Below are positions 10,088 to 20,287 of a stretch of DNA of 64,000 nucleotides, piece by piece; the first letter of the stretch is position 1; each line of letters begins with the position of its first letter. Below the pieces are notes generated by a model. That model saw only the letters and a list, made by a program, of their open reading frames with translations. It was not told the DNA's origin and ran no database searches. The DNA lies in the NCBI RefSeq assembly GCF_016306625.1, contig NZ_JACOII010000020.1:62001-126000 (forward strand), in the 5' to 3' direction. Origin of the DNA: Xenorhabdus lircayensis. Lineage in GTDB: Bacteria; Pseudomonadota; Gammaproteobacteria; Enterobacterales; Enterobacteriaceae. The position numbers and the translations under genes are program-made.

Positions 10088-11911
10088 TTAAGCGTCTTTG
10101 CTACGATTTGCACGACGGCGATCATTTTCAGTCAAATGACGCTTACGTAGACGAATTGACTGTGGAGTAACTTCAACCAGTTCGTCGTCATCAATAAACT
10201 CCAGCGCCTGCTCTAGTGTTTTCTTGATATGTGGAGACAGTGTTGTCGCTTCATCTGTTCCTGACGCACGTACGTTAGTCAGTTTTTTACCGGTCAGACA
10301 GTTAACAGTCAGGTCATTAGAGCGTGAGTGAATACCAATGATCTGGCCTTCATACACTTCAGTACCGTGACCAAGGAACAATTTACCACGCTCCTGCAAA
10401 CCATACAGTGCGTAAGCAACCGCCTTGCCCTGTCCATTGGAAATCAGCACACCATTTTGACGGCGGCCAATCTCACCTGGACGGATATCGTCATAGTGGA
10501 TGAATGTTGCGTATAGCAGACCAGTACCAGAAGTCATGGTCATAAATTCAGTACGGAAGCCAATCAGACCACGGCTTGGAATCACGTAATCAAGGCGAAC
10601 ACGGCCTTTGCCATCTGGCAGCATGTCACGCATTTCACCTTTACGCTCACCCAGCGCCTGCATCACATCACCCTGATGCTGTTCTTCGATATCCAGAGTT
10701 ACCTGCTCGAAAGGCTCCTGCTTACGGCCATCAATTTCACGGAAGATAACTTTTGGACGGGAAACGCCCATCTCAAAACCTTCACGACGCATGTTTTCAA
10801 TCAGAACGGACAAGTGCAGCTCACCACGACCCGACACGCGGAATGCATCTGGATCTTCGGTTTCTTCAACACGCAGTGCAACGTTGTGAACCAGTTCTTT
10901 TCTCAGACGATCAAGGATCTGGCGAGAAGTCACATATTTACCTTCGCGACCACAGAACGGTGAGGTATTTACACAGAAGTACATGCTCACGGTAGGCTCA
11001 TCAACCGCCAGTGCTGGCAATGCTTCAACCGCATTAACTTCACACAGGGTATCGGAAATGTTCAGATCGCCCAAGCCGGTAATCGCGATGATATCACCCG
11101 CTTCCACCTTATCAGACTCAATGCGATCCAATCCCAGGTGGCTGAATACTTTACCAACTTTACCGTTGCGAGTTTTACCTTCGCTATCGATGATGGTGAT
11201 ATTCTGGTTTGGTTTTATCGTACCGCGCTTGATACGACCAATACCGATAACCCCAACGTAGTTGTTGTAATCCAGCTGCGAAATTTGCATCTGGAATGGG
11301 CCATCAAGATCAACCTGAGGTGGTTCAACGTGATCAACGATTGCCTGATACAACGGAGTCATATCTTCAGCCATATCAGTATGCTCGTTACCGGCAATAC
11401 CCATCAGTGCAGAAGCATAAATGATTGGGAAATCCAGCTGCTCATCTGTTGCACCGAGGTTCACGAACAGGTCAAATACCTGATCTACAACCCAGTCAGG
11501 GCGGGCACCAGGGCGGTCAACTTTATTGATAACCACGATTGGCTTCAAGCCATGAGCAAAGGCTTTCTGGGTTACGAAGCGAGTCTGTGGCATTGGGCCA
11601 TCCATCGCGTCAACCAGCAGCAGGACGCTGTCTACCATTGACATTACTCGCTCAACCTCACCACCAAAGTCGGCGTGACCCGGGGTGTCTACGATATTGA
11701 TACGGTAGTCATTCCATTTGATGGCAGTATTCTTTGCAAGAATGGTGATGCCACGTTCTTTTTCCAGATCGTTGGAATCCATCACACGCTCAGTTGTTGC
11801 GGCACGTTCACCGAAAGTACCGGACTGTTGCAGAAGTTTATCAACCAGCGTGGTTTTGCCATGGTCGACGTGAGCGATGATGGCGATGTTTCTTAAGTTA
11901 TTAATTGACAA
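10088..11911 (-). CDS. typA: Ribosome-associated translational GTPase TypA/BipA
   Basis: Elongation-factor-like GTPase that binds the 70S ribosome and aids growth and ribosome assembly at low temperature or under stress. It has 607 residues, the same as E. coli. The G1 motif [15 protein letters not shown] is at residues about 13-27; G3 [15 protein letters not shown] and G4 [13 protein letters not shown] follow. EF-G-like domains and the BipA-specific C-terminal domain complete the protein. In E. coli it lies divergently beside glnA; here about 17 kb of accessory DNA lies between the two. Confidence 0.97.
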   Translation of the reverse strand: MSINNLRNIAIIAHVDHGKTTLVDKLLQQSGTFGERAATTERVMDSNDLEKERGITILAKNTAIKWNDYRINIVDTPGHADFGGEVERVMSMVDSVLLLVDAMDGPMPQTRFVTQKAFAHGLKPIVVINKVDRPGARPDWVVDQVFDLFVNLGATDEQLDFPIIYASALMGIAGNEHTDMAEDMTPLYQAIVDHVEPPQVDLDGPFQMQISQLDYNNYVGVIGIGRIKRGTIKPNQNITIIDSEGKTRNGKVGKVFSHLGLDRIESDKVEAGDIIAITGLGDLNISDTLCEVNAVEALPALAVDEPTVSMYFCVNTSPFCGREGKYVTSRQILDRLRKELVHNVALRVEETEDPDAFRVSGRGELHLSVLIENMRREGFEMGVSRPKVIFREIDGRKQEPFEQVTLDIEEQHQGDVMQALGERKGEMRDMLPDGKGRVRLDYVIPSRGLIGFRTEFMTMTSGTGLLYATFIHYDDIRPGEIGRRQNGVLISNGQGKAVAYALYGLQERGKLFLGHGTEVYEGQIIGIHSRSNDLTVNCLTGKKLTNVRASGTDEATTLSPHIKKTLEQALEFIDDDELVEVTPQSIRLRKRHLTENDRRRANRSKDA

Positions 11912-12382
11912 GTATTTTTACCGTTTTAGCTATTTGAGGAAATATTACATGATACAGAGTGGCGGGACGCCGCTAGACTCATCTAACACAAATATGGTGC
12001 TATTTTACACGTTATACCTACAGAGTGAAATAAATGTGAGATGTATCACCTTAGATAGTTTGTCGGTAAGGCGGAATACGCTCGATGAGGGAACATGTTT
12101 GATACGTTAGTAACGTGCTCTGACTTCGTTAACTACGAGTGATATGTGTGCCATTTTATCTCAGTGTTACTTTATTTTTCACCTATAGTGATAACTTCAT
12201 AGCAGATAAAAATATTTATTCGAATTAGAGATCATATAATAAAAACAACTATCAATATAATCAGTTAAATAGATGACCTTTTACAAATAAAATGTAAAAG
12301 GTCAACAAAATCACTCCACAAAATCAATATTAACCTTAATAATAATATTTATATAAAACTGACGGTTAAAAATCACTAGACA
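11912..12382. other. Intergenic region: typA upstream region and left edge of the accessory island
   Basis: No convincing gene. The first part should hold the typA promoter and leader. At 12187-12197 is an AGTGATAACTT motif of the kind repeated through the island. At 12275-12303 a perfect 11-bp inverted repeat (GACCTTTTACA) with a 7-nt loop lies just past the end of the next minus-strand gene; it lacks a clear T run, so terminator function is uncertain. Sequence becomes visibly AT-rich from about 12.15 kb. Confidence 0.6.
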
Positions 12383-13936
12383 TCACTCACACTCGGGCCA
12401 TGGCCCATCAGTATGAGTATCAATTTTTCCTTTCCAAGCCTTACTGTTAATCATTCTATCATCTGTATTCTTAATTGAATAAGAAAAATAAATCTTACCA
12501 GGATTATCAGTGTCAACTTCACTAATACCGACAAGATATGTTTGGGTAATACCTTGTATGAAAAAATTAGTTTTACCATCGTTACCCGCATCAGTCGGCA
12601 TGTTTAATTTAATAGGGAGATCTAATTTTTTCCGATCTGATCTAATGTGTAAATACAGAGTCACTTCAGAACCTAGAGGTACTTTTGTCGCATCGTTAGG
12701 ATCGTTTGTTCCCGTAATTTTAACAAATAATCCTGCATCCCCCGTATTGTTTTTATAATTAGAGATATCTTTACAAGCTATAACGTAATCCTCAGTCACT
12801 AGATCGTTATCATTAGTTCCCTGACTAGAATAAACTTTACATTTCTCATAAACATTATCTAAAGGCGTTTCGTCTTTTACATATGTTACCTGAATTGAAT
12901 CTGATACTAATCTCTCCGCACTATCTTTAATAATGACATAATAGAAATTAACTGGTTTATTTGGCTCCAAGAAGACACTATAAGGTAACTGTATAAAAGG
13001 AGTTCCTAAATTTTCGGGATCTGAATAAAAAGGCACATCAGTCATTAACCCATTAATAAAGAAAAATATGGTATCACTATCCTCTGCATTATCATATTTT
13101 GGGATCGTAACTGAGAATTTCGAAGAATTACCATCAGAACGCAAAATCCCTTGGTGCTCCCCTGAAATAATTGGCTCATCTACTATATAGTTGGGATCTG
13201 TTCGTCCACTATCTATAATATACAAAGCCTTATCGGCCGAAATCTCTCCCGTAACACCCACTATCTTAGAGACAAGATTAAGAACAACAGAGCTATCTTG
13301 TTTAGCATAAACATAAAAAACCAATCTACCATTAGAATCTGTATTAATAATTAACCCTCTTTTATTCCCGATATCTCTAACTTGTAACTTTTCTTTTTTA
13401 TCAGAAGAATAGAAATTAACTTTATCAAAATTACCAGAAGTATCAAGCACAGTAACAGGAGTACCAGATAAATTAGTCTTCCCGTCCCGACTTTTGATTG
13501 TCGTACTAATCTTAGAAGCTAATTGTCCACTTGGGGGAATATTAAGAGAAGTCGGCATTTTTATATAGTCAACCCCAACTTCCAATTTCACTGAAGATAT
13601 ATCAACAGTTTTGGCATAGTATAACATACTGGTTTTATGAAATCCTTTTGCTTCTGAATTCGGTATAATATCAAATAGTACACTATTATTCTCAGGTACA
13701 TTATCATCAACAAACAATTCAACAGAAAAAAACCCTACTTTTCCGCCATCATGAAGAGTTATTGGTGGTATATTTCTTTGAAGCTCAATACCATTTTTAG
13801 TTATTATATCAATATTAGCGTCATTTGAAATAACATTATCAGATTTTAAAATAATATCAAGAGTAAGGTTTTGCCCCATTATTACATCTAAGCCATATTT
13901 TACAGAAGTGCTAATTGTGTTAGCCATAATAATCAT
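12383..13936 (-). CDS. Ig-like modular island protein 1 (function unknown)
   Basis: 517-residue protein, not a recognised family. It is a divergent paralogue of the four genes that follow on this strand. An N-terminal beta segment starts around VKYGLDVIMGQNLTLDII. A second module ends with TDSNGRLVFYVYAK. A third contains FSVTIPKYDNAEDSDTIFFF and NFYYVIIKDSAERLVSD. A C-terminal module contains AGLFVKITGTNDPND and EVTLYLHIRSD. It ends in a short acidic tail with a cysteine (WPECE). No signal peptide or membrane helix is visible. AGGA precedes the chosen ATG; an in-frame ATG three codons on is also possible. Codon and base use are AT-rich compared with the core genes. Confidence 0.72.
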   Translation of the reverse strand: MIIMANTISTSVKYGLDVIMGQNLTLDIILKSDNVISNDANIDIITKNGIELQRNIPPITLHDGGKVGFFSVELFVDDNVPENNSVLFDIIPNSEAKGFHKTSMLYYAKTVDISSVKLEVGVDYIKMPTSLNIPPSGQLASKISTTIKSRDGKTNLSGTPVTVLDTSGNFDKVNFYSSDKKEKLQVRDIGNKRGLIINTDSNGRLVFYVYAKQDSSVVLNLVSKIVGVTGEISADKALYIIDSGRTDPNYIVDEPIISGEHQGILRSDGNSSKFSVTIPKYDNAEDSDTIFFFINGLMTDVPFYSDPENLGTPFIQLPYSVFLEPNKPVNFYYVIIKDSAERLVSDSIQVTYVKDETPLDNVYEKCKVYSSQGTNDNDLVTEDYVIACKDISNYKNNTGDAGLFVKITGTNDPNDATKVPLGSEVTLYLHIRSDRKKLDLPIKLNMPTDAGNDGKTNFFIQGITQTYLVGISEVDTDNPGKIYFSYSIKNTDDRMINSKAWKGKIDTHTDGPWPECE

Positions 13937-14140
13937 CTCGTCCTAATATCCAATTAAACTTTTATATAGAGTGTAAATTTAAGAATTATTTAATTACCAC
14001 TCTAAATTATAAATATTTATAAGATTATATTTTAATTTAATTAATTCACCCTATCCATTTAATATAAATAGAGTTATCTACGTATCCATTTTAAATTTCT
14101 TGTTACAAGCCATAAGCTATATATATATTTATTAAAAATA

Positions 14141-15460
14141 TCATGAATCGATAGTTTCAATTCTACCCCAGTAATATTTACTGTAAGTACGGTCTCCGTC
14201 ATCAGAGACATAATATTCAAAATAAATCATCGGAATTCCATATTCTGGGCTACTCGCAAAGTGAACCAATAAATCGTGTTTTATACAGATTACAGTCGTT
14301 GATGTCTTACCACCAGAATGATCAGGAACATCGTTAATAACGCAAGAATACCTTTGATTGGTCTGTACATATTTATTGTCAAAGCTCAAATCATCGCTAG
14401 AATCACCGTTAAGATACATAGTTAAATCAATTGTATCTCCAAATTTTGGTTTTTTCGTATCTGTTATATCATTTGTTCCTATTATTTTTACAAACAACCC
14501 GTAACCTTTATTTCCATCTTTATTATAACCAGAAATTGAGGGACTATTAATAGTAGACCCACAATCAAGCTTAAAACGATCATCATCCTGATCTAAGGGA
14601 GGTTTACTCGTAGGATCAGCCCAACTAGCATATACAATCGGCATTTCAAAAACACGTTTAACATCATCAGATGGCTTATTATCTCCGCCACCGATGTAGG
14701 TTACATCTTGCTCTTGCGAATATAAACTACGGCCATTTTCTGTAACAATTATGTAATATAATTCTGATTTATTATTTAATTTAAATATATCATAATAAAG
14801 TTCATAATCATAATAATGAGAAATAGTATCCCTTATTTTCTTAACAGGTGGAAAAGTTATATTGTTATTATCCTTAGTAAAAAATAGAACCGAATCTCCA
14901 TCTAATGCCCCATCATAATGTGGAATTCTGACATCAAACTTCTGGCTTGAGCCAGAAACGCTCAGTTGACCATCATCAAGATCTACTATTATTGGCCTAG
15001 AGAGTAATAAACTTTGATCACTAGGCTTAGGAGCAATAATATATATATCAGGTACAATAAAATTCACATCCGCCCCAGGCAATTCAGCACCTAATTTTAT
15101 TTCAGCAGAAATGTCTTTTTTCGGATAAACCCGAAATTTAAGATCCCCATTATGATCACTAGAGATAGGAACAAAAACATTATATCCAGTAGTGACTGGC
15201 TTAATAGATTTAAGAATTTGCCCCGCATCAGGATTATTCGTTACAATAATTTTATCTTCTATATAACTTCCAATTACTGAATAAATATGGATAAGTATAT
15301 TCCTCATTGGTTGACCAAACATATCGGTCAACGTCATAGAATAGTTAATGAAATTATCCTTGATATCTTCAAGATTTTCATCTTTCACTGGTGTATAACA
15401 AAAGGATTTATTCACATGTACTTTCACATCATTTGAAGTGGAAAATTCATTTTTTTTCAT
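14141..15460 (-). CDS. Ig-like modular island protein 2, lacking the first module
   Basis: 439-residue paralogue of its neighbours. It starts directly in the second, invasin-domain-like module (MTLTDMFGQPMRNILIHIYS and SDHNGDLKFRVYPKKD) and so lacks the roughly 130-residue N-terminal module of the others. The third module (FDVRIPHYDGALDGDSVLFF, then LYYIIVTENGRSLYS and VTYIGGG) and the fourth (GLFVKIIGTND, IYFEYYVSDDGDRTYSKYYW) are present. It ends in IETIDS without the cysteine tail of the other copies. No signal peptide. AGGT precedes the ATG. It may be a natural short form or a 5' deletion product. Confidence 0.72.
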   Translation of the reverse strand: MKKNEFSTSNDVKVHVNKSFCYTPVKDENLEDIKDNFINYSMTLTDMFGQPMRNILIHIYSVIGSYIEDKIIVTNNPDAGQILKSIKPVTTGYNVFVPISSDHNGDLKFRVYPKKDISAEIKLGAELPGADVNFIVPDIYIIAPKPSDQSLLLSRPIIVDLDDGQLSVSGSSQKFDVRIPHYDGALDGDSVLFFTKDNNNITFPPVKKIRDTISHYYDYELYYDIFKLNNKSELYYIIVTENGRSLYSQEQDVTYIGGGDNKPSDDVKRVFEMPIVYASWADPTSKPPLDQDDDRFKLDCGSTINSPSISGYNKDGNKGYGLFVKIIGTNDITDTKKPKFGDTIDLTMYLNGDSSDDLSFDNKYVQTNQRYSCVINDVPDHSGGKTSTTVICIKHDLLVHFASSPEYGIPMIYFEYYVSDDGDRTYSKYYWGRIETIDS

Positions 15461-15556
15461 ATTATTACCTATTCATTTTTCATTTAAAATATTTTTATAT
15501 GAACATCAATGATAGATATTAAACAAGTAATATAACCACATGTATAATAGAAAATA

Positions 15557-15572
15557 GTTATCACGTGATAAC
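15557..15572. promoter_or_regulatory. Perfect 16-bp palindrome, candidate operator
   Basis: GTTATCACGTGATAAC is self-complementary. Half-sites of the same type (GTTATCAC or GTGATAAC, with slight changes) recur in most other gaps of the island, which suggests a common regulator. The protein that would bind it is unknown. Confidence 0.5.
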
Positions 15573-15762
15573 CATATAAAATTATCAGTGAAAAAAGAAT
15601 AATAACCTACAGACTTATCATAAAATGATTATAGGAACATCTTTTACATGAAAAATTCATAAAAAACAACAAATAACACCACTCAATAATGGCAGTTTAT
15701 TACTGTTTCTATATAAGGTTGTTATCCTATATCTAAAAATAATATAGTAACATCAAAATAAT

Positions 15763-15796
15763 AAAGTGGGAACTTTATATAAAAAGCGCCCACTTT
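15763..15796 (-). terminator. Probable terminator of island protein 3
   Basis: On the minus strand an AAAGTGGG / CCCACTTT stem with an 18-nt spacer is followed by ATTATTTT. It lies about 60 bp beyond the stop codon. Confidence 0.5.
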
Positions 15797-15857
15797 TCAA
15801 TAAATATAGATATTGAAAGTAACTATAACTCAACCTTTAATTATTATCAGTAAAAAT

Positions 15858-17537
15858 TTAAGCATCAGATGAACAACCTTCCAGATCATCCTCCCCCATA
15901 TGTGTATCAGTATCAATACCAGCTACCCAGATATTACTATATGTTTTTGTACCGTTACCATCATCAATATAGTAATCAAAAAAGAGTTCTCCATCAGTAC
16001 CATCATGGTATGCAGCAGCCCTACTAAGAGCACAGTATGGTATTGGAATTATATTTCCACCTTCTTTATTCAGTGTGAATGTATAAACCTTCTGATTGTT
16101 TCTCGTCCTGGATGTATAATACAAATTTATACCACCACTCTGACCAACTGTTGGTAATGATTTATTTTTGGGATCTTTAGAAGCAGGTACAATAATATAT
16201 AGACCAATAGCACTATTAACATTAACTCCAGAGTCCTTTTGGGCACTTATTGAACCTGTATCAACAACGTCATAATCGCGTATTTCGTTTTCATCACTGG
16301 ATAAGTCAATAGGTAGATCCACAATACTAGAATAAACCCTGACTTTATCATACTGTCGATAAATATGATCTTTTGGTGTTTTCTCTTGACCACCAACATA
16401 CTTAACGCCATTACCTCTAGAGTATTGCTCTTTCCCATCAAGTGGTGAAATAACATAAGAAAGAGATACATACTTATTATATGGCAATACATCATACGGA
16501 AAACAAAAAGGATAATCACTTGAATTAACTATATTACCAAAAACATAAACTGACTTAATCAACTTAGGTATATTATCAGAATCATCCTTCATGAAAAATA
16601 AAATACTATCCGAAGATTTATGATTATTATAATTAGGAATTTTAATTTTAAATTCATTTGTAGATGAATTTAAATCCTGTTCAAGAGTGTTGTCTTCTTT
16701 TTTCCCATTTATAAATGGAGGTTCTATTTCTTCAAATGGATCAACAATGTTCGGAGCAAAAACATAAATATTAGCTGCTTCTGTTTCATTTTGGGTTACA
16801 CCAAATACCTGTATGACTAACCCAATCCGGACAGGTTTATCTTTTATAGGATATACACGAAATTTTACATTCCCTTGCTTATCGCTATAAACTGAACAAA
16901 ACTCTATCTTCTCTACTTGATTTACTTTCCTCAATATAGGAGAGGTTTCATCTGTCGTAATCAAAACATTACTTAACTTTCCATCAATAATAGATGATAT
17001 ATTTACTTCAATATTATTCAATGGATTTCCTTGTTCATCTTTGATGACAGTTGAAAATAATGAAAAATCTTTATTTTTTGGATCATCAATATTATTATCC
17101 TGTTCTGGCGTAGTAAAATAAGCCATATCTGGATGAATAGTAATAGGATTTTTTTGTAATGACTTCACTTTATAATCTACTGGGAGTGGCGTAAAACCAG
17201 CCAAATCGTGATTTTGGTCTAATTCAGAAACAACATGAATAGTATATCTGACAATATCACCCGGTTGTAATTTATTATCAATATTTAATTGATATTTTAT
17301 TTTTCCTGATTTTTCGTCTACTTTTTCCCAACCATAATCTTTTATAACTGAAATAGAATCTGATTTAGGTTTTATTAATACTTTAATATTTGATGGTAAA
17401 TCTGAATCAGAGCGTACACATATCGTTAAAAAAATATATTGACCAATAATGACATCAGATTCTGTCGGTATTGATACCTTAATTTTATCCGATGCTAATC
17501 CACTCGATGACATTACTGAATATTTCTCAAAGTTCAT
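15858..17537 (-). CDS. Ig-like modular island protein 3 (function unknown)
   Basis: 559 residues from the ATG at 17537 (MNFEKYSVMSSS), preceded by AAAGGAA; the frame extends 11 codons further without support. It has four modules. Module 1 carries VSIPTESDVIIGQYIFLTI. Module 2 carries STVIKDEQGNPLNNIEVNIS and YSDKQGNVKFRVYPIKD, resembling bacterial Ig-like (Big_1/invasin) repeats. Module 3 carries FKIKIPNYNNHKSSDSILFF and VKYVGGQ. Module 4 carries GLYIIVPASKDPKN, IPYCALSRAAAYHDG and FFDYYIDDGNGTKTYSNIW. It ends with LEGCSSDA. No signal peptide or membrane segment. It is the closest intact relative of the decayed copy at 19596-19844. Confidence 0.76.
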   Translation of the reverse strand: MNFEKYSVMSSSGLASDKIKVSIPTESDVIIGQYIFLTICVRSDSDLPSNIKVLIKPKSDSISVIKDYGWEKVDEKSGKIKYQLNIDNKLQPGDIVRYTIHVVSELDQNHDLAGFTPLPVDYKVKSLQKNPITIHPDMAYFTTPEQDNNIDDPKNKDFSLFSTVIKDEQGNPLNNIEVNISSIIDGKLSNVLITTDETSPILRKVNQVEKIEFCSVYSDKQGNVKFRVYPIKDKPVRIGLVIQVFGVTQNETEAANIYVFAPNIVDPFEEIEPPFINGKKEDNTLEQDLNSSTNEFKIKIPNYNNHKSSDSILFFMKDDSDNIPKLIKSVYVFGNIVNSSDYPFCFPYDVLPYNKYVSLSYVISPLDGKEQYSRGNGVKYVGGQEKTPKDHIYRQYDKVRVYSSIVDLPIDLSSDENEIRDYDVVDTGSISAQKDSGVNVNSAIGLYIIVPASKDPKNKSLPTVGQSGGINLYYTSRTRNNQKVYTFTLNKEGGNIIPIPYCALSRAAAYHDGTDGELFFDYYIDDGNGTKTYSNIWVAGIDTDTHMGEDDLEGCSSDA

Positions 17538-17810
17538 ATAACATTCCTTTAATAAAATAAAAAATTTCAAGTTTTAGTGTTTGTTACTAATTTAAAATAC
17601 CACAAAAATAAATTTTATATAATAAAAATAAATTATCACTTAAAAACCGGCTTATATTTTAATTTTGCAAAGTAATATTTTAAAATATAAAAATATAGAA
17701 TTAAATACTGCACATGCTTCCACATAATAAATCATCACCAATTATCTATCTTAAAATTTTCAGATAAAACACTGCAAATTTTAAACTTGTAGAAATACAA
17801 GCAATAAAAT

Positions 17811-19538
17811 TTAGTTATCATCCCAGTCCATATGATCATCACCAAGAGGACAGCCATCTAGCTCACTAGGATCATCATATTGCTCTGCTGTTTCAATCTC
17901 TACGTTCCACACTTTACTATATATCTTCATACCATCATCATCATTAACATAATAATCAATATATAAATGACCAGGGTGATCTTGGTATGCCGCTGCACGG
18001 TTAAGATCACAATATGGTATTGTCACTAAAACACTACCCGTTGTTCTTCCTGGATCATTGAGATTCGGTAAAGTAAAATTATAGTTTCTAACTATCTTTC
18101 TAGTACTAGATCGTAAATACAAATTAACTTCACCGGATTGGCTAAGTCTAGGTAATTCTTTATTTGTTGGAGCATACGAGCCTTCAATATATAAATATAA
18201 ACCAGGTGCCCCAGCTCCTTCAGATTGGTGATGTCTTTTCTGGGCAATCATATCTAAGGTAATATCATTCTCTTCAGACAATTTATTATCACTACTGGAT
18301 AAATTAATAGGTAATGTTGCATAGCTAGAGTATATTTTATCAATCTTAGCATATACCCTTGGAATAATTTCAAATGGATTTTTTTCTTTTTCACTGCCTA
18401 GATATTTTACAGTGAGAGGATAAGATATTTTTATATCACCATCTATAGATGAAATAATATAATAAAAATCAACTTCTTCATTAAGAGGTAAGTCTTTATA
18501 TGAAAATGTGAAAGCTTTATCCGGTAAATCACTCACGTTTTTAATCGGATAGATAGGTTCAAGTAACTTAGATTGATCATGCATCCCTTTCTTTATAAAA
18601 AATAGAGCAACATCCTGAGCATAAGCTGGCTGATAAGAAGGGATTGTAACATGGAATTTTTCCGAGGGGGATATCAAACTGTTTTTGAGTATATTATTTC
18701 CATCCAATTCTTGAATGGTTGGAGGACCAAGTGTGGATGGGCTATTTTGTGGATAAGAAAAGACATACAAAGTATATGCTGGATTAGCTCCTGTAACGTC
18801 TAATATTTCTGTTGTTAAATCAAGCCTGACTTGCGTATATTGTTTGGGGTATATACGGAACTTAATTTTACCTTCTTCATCAGAGTAAACAGTAAGGAAA
18901 TTAATTTTATCTTTGGATTGGGTTTTTATACGCCGACGAGGGTTTTCGTTTGTAGAAAAACAAACCAATTCTAGTTTGTTTGGTGGAAAGGCAGAAATTG
19001 TTAAAGCTACATTTTTTAGTGCGTTGCCTTTATCATCAATCAGTGTTGAAGAAATTAGGGCATATTTACTATTTGGAGAATCCATACTGTTATCGGTGGT
19101 TGGTGTCACCATATAGTTTGTGTCAGAACTAAGTTGAATACCGCTGCCATGGCTGATTTGTTTTGCTGTATAAGTAACATTGAGTGGATCGATCCCTTGA
19201 ACATCCCCCATTCCTGAACGTGAAATAGCATGAACAGTATAAATGACGTCTGTTTCTGGTAATAATTCGTTATTGATTTTTAATAAAAATACTGCGCTTC
19301 CTTGGGTTTTATCTTCTGTTAATGTCCACGGGGTGTGACGGATGGCTGTAACCACGTTTGTGTTATTTTTTATTTGGATCTTTTTAACATCTTTAATCAC
19401 CTCTGGAGCAGCTAATAACGTAATGGTCAGATACACTGATTGCCCAATAATAATATCTGAGCCACTCGGTATTGATACACAAAGGTTTCCAGAGGAACAT
19501 TTATTTAATAATGTATCATTGTCATTTAGTATATTCAT
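17811..19538 (-). CDS. Ig-like modular island protein 4 (function unknown)
   Basis: 575-residue paralogue. Module 1, about residues 20-125, holds VSIPSGSDIIIGQSVYLTIT. Module 2, about 155-262, holds STLIDDKGNALKNVALTIS and VYSDEEGKIKFRIYPK. Module 3, about 293-382, holds FHVTIPSYQPAYAQDVALFF and VDFYYIISSIDGD. Module 4, about 400-552, holds IYSSYATLPINLSS, GLYLYIEGSYAPTNKELP, IPYCDLNRAAAYQDHPG and YIDYYVNDDDGMKIYSKVW. The acidic C-terminal tail is DGCPLGDDHMDWDDN. There is no secretion signal. AAGGT precedes the ATG. The module order is shared with the island genes at 15858-17537 and 20288-21997. Confidence 0.76.
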   Translation of the reverse strand: MNILNDNDTLLNKCSSGNLCVSIPSGSDIIIGQSVYLTITLLAAPEVIKDVKKIQIKNNTNVVTAIRHTPWTLTEDKTQGSAVFLLKINNELLPETDVIYTVHAISRSGMGDVQGIDPLNVTYTAKQISHGSGIQLSSDTNYMVTPTTDNSMDSPNSKYALISSTLIDDKGNALKNVALTISAFPPNKLELVCFSTNENPRRRIKTQSKDKINFLTVYSDEEGKIKFRIYPKQYTQVRLDLTTEILDVTGANPAYTLYVFSYPQNSPSTLGPPTIQELDGNNILKNSLISPSEKFHVTIPSYQPAYAQDVALFFIKKGMHDQSKLLEPIYPIKNVSDLPDKAFTFSYKDLPLNEEVDFYYIISSIDGDIKISYPLTVKYLGSEKEKNPFEIIPRVYAKIDKIYSSYATLPINLSSSDNKLSEENDITLDMIAQKRHHQSEGAGAPGLYLYIEGSYAPTNKELPRLSQSGEVNLYLRSSTRKIVRNYNFTLPNLNDPGRTTGSVLVTIPYCDLNRAAAYQDHPGHLYIDYYVNDDDGMKIYSKVWNVEIETAEQYDDPSELDGCPLGDDHMDWDDN

Positions 19539-19595
19539 TTTTACCTTATAAATAATGTGTTGATATTTAGTGTAAAATAATTATATAAATTAATT

Positions 19596-19844
19596 TTAAT
19601 CATCGCTCCAATGCATATTTTCTTCACTCTCAGGGCAATTACTTATATCACACTCAAATCCTAAAATATTCTGCCAGATTTCAATAAAACTTTAATGTTT
19701 GATGGTAACTCTGAGTCAGATTGTGCACATATTGTTAAAAAAACATTGACCAATAATGATATCTGAACCAGAAGGAATTGACATCTCAATTTTATTCAAT
19801 GCCAGTATATCTCGTGGCATTGAGTAATTTTTTTCAAAATTCAT
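19596..19844 (-). pseudogene. Decayed sixth copy of the island Ig-like gene family
   Basis: Reading leftward from an ATG at 19844 gives MNFEKNYSMPRDILALNKIE followed by MSIPSGSDIIIGQ, clearly the N-terminus of the family (compare island protein 3). A frameshift follows within the next few codons. The left end (19596 to about 19685) encodes IWQNILGFECDISNCPESEE and then NMHWSDD with a stop, matching the cysteine/acidic tail of island protein 4. Everything between is deleted, leaving about 80 codons of an original 560 or so. This is direct evidence of gene turnover in the array. Confidence 0.82.
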
Positions 19845-20287
19845 ATATAATCCTTATTGATTATTAGTTTTAAGTTTAATGTATTTGTTATTAATTAAAT
19901 GCATATGGATAATTTTTCTCTTAAAAAATAATGTTACGTTAAAAAATTATCAATTAATTATATGGCTCCTTATGTTTAGTTTTACTTCATAAAAAATAAT
20001 AGTTAGGGCTGTAATCATTTATCGGCGTATATTCAAAACGATAATGTTAATCAACTATCGACCGAAGAAGCGCCTGAATTTTAGGCAACCCAAAGTCGTC
20101 TTTGAAGAACTACAGCAGGCGGCGTTGCACTTGAAAGTTGAATCCGCCCTTTGTCACACTGTAATTACATTTCATTAATATATTAAGATCCCTTAAAGAC
20201 AGTATGACGCTCTAATTTATAATGCCAACAATACGTATAATCTAAAATTAGCGATGTAATAAATAATTAATATGTTATAAGTTAGGA
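19845..20287. other. Intergenic region with mobile-element scar
   Basis: 443 bp without an intact gene. It contains the transposase tail at 20044-20178 and otherwise AT-rich sequence; AAATTATCAATTA near 19945 is a weak copy of the island motif. Confidence 0.55.
20044..20178 (+). pseudogene. C-terminal remnant of an IS30-like transposase
   Basis: An open frame reads MLINYRPKKRLNFRQPKVVF followed by EELQQAALHLKVESALCHTV and a stop soon after. The NxRPxKRLxFxxPxxVF pattern near the end of a protein is typical of the C-terminus of IS30-family transposases. No upstream catalytic domain or terminal repeat was found, so only a fragment remains. The family assignment is from pattern memory. Confidence 0.55.

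Larger units (their letters stand above)
15461..15857. other. Intergenic region within the island: palindrome and hairpin
   Basis: No gene seen in 397 bp. It contains the perfect 16-bp palindrome GTTATCACGTGATAAC at 15557-15572, about 97 bp upstream of island protein 2. It also contains a terminator-like hairpin at 15763-15796 past the stop of the next gene. Confidence 0.6.

Noticed and set aside
11138-11641. Plus-strand 167-codon ORF inside typA
   Set aside because: Shadow frame antisense to typA with no motif or ribosome site.
11877-12110. 77-codon plus-strand ORF upstream of typA
   Set aside because: It begins inside typA on the opposite strand, crosses the promoter region and shows no protein-like conservation.
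12272-12303. Hairpin after island protein 1 as a firm terminator
   Set aside because: The stem is perfect but no T run follows on the relevant strand, so it is mentioned only inside the gap entry.
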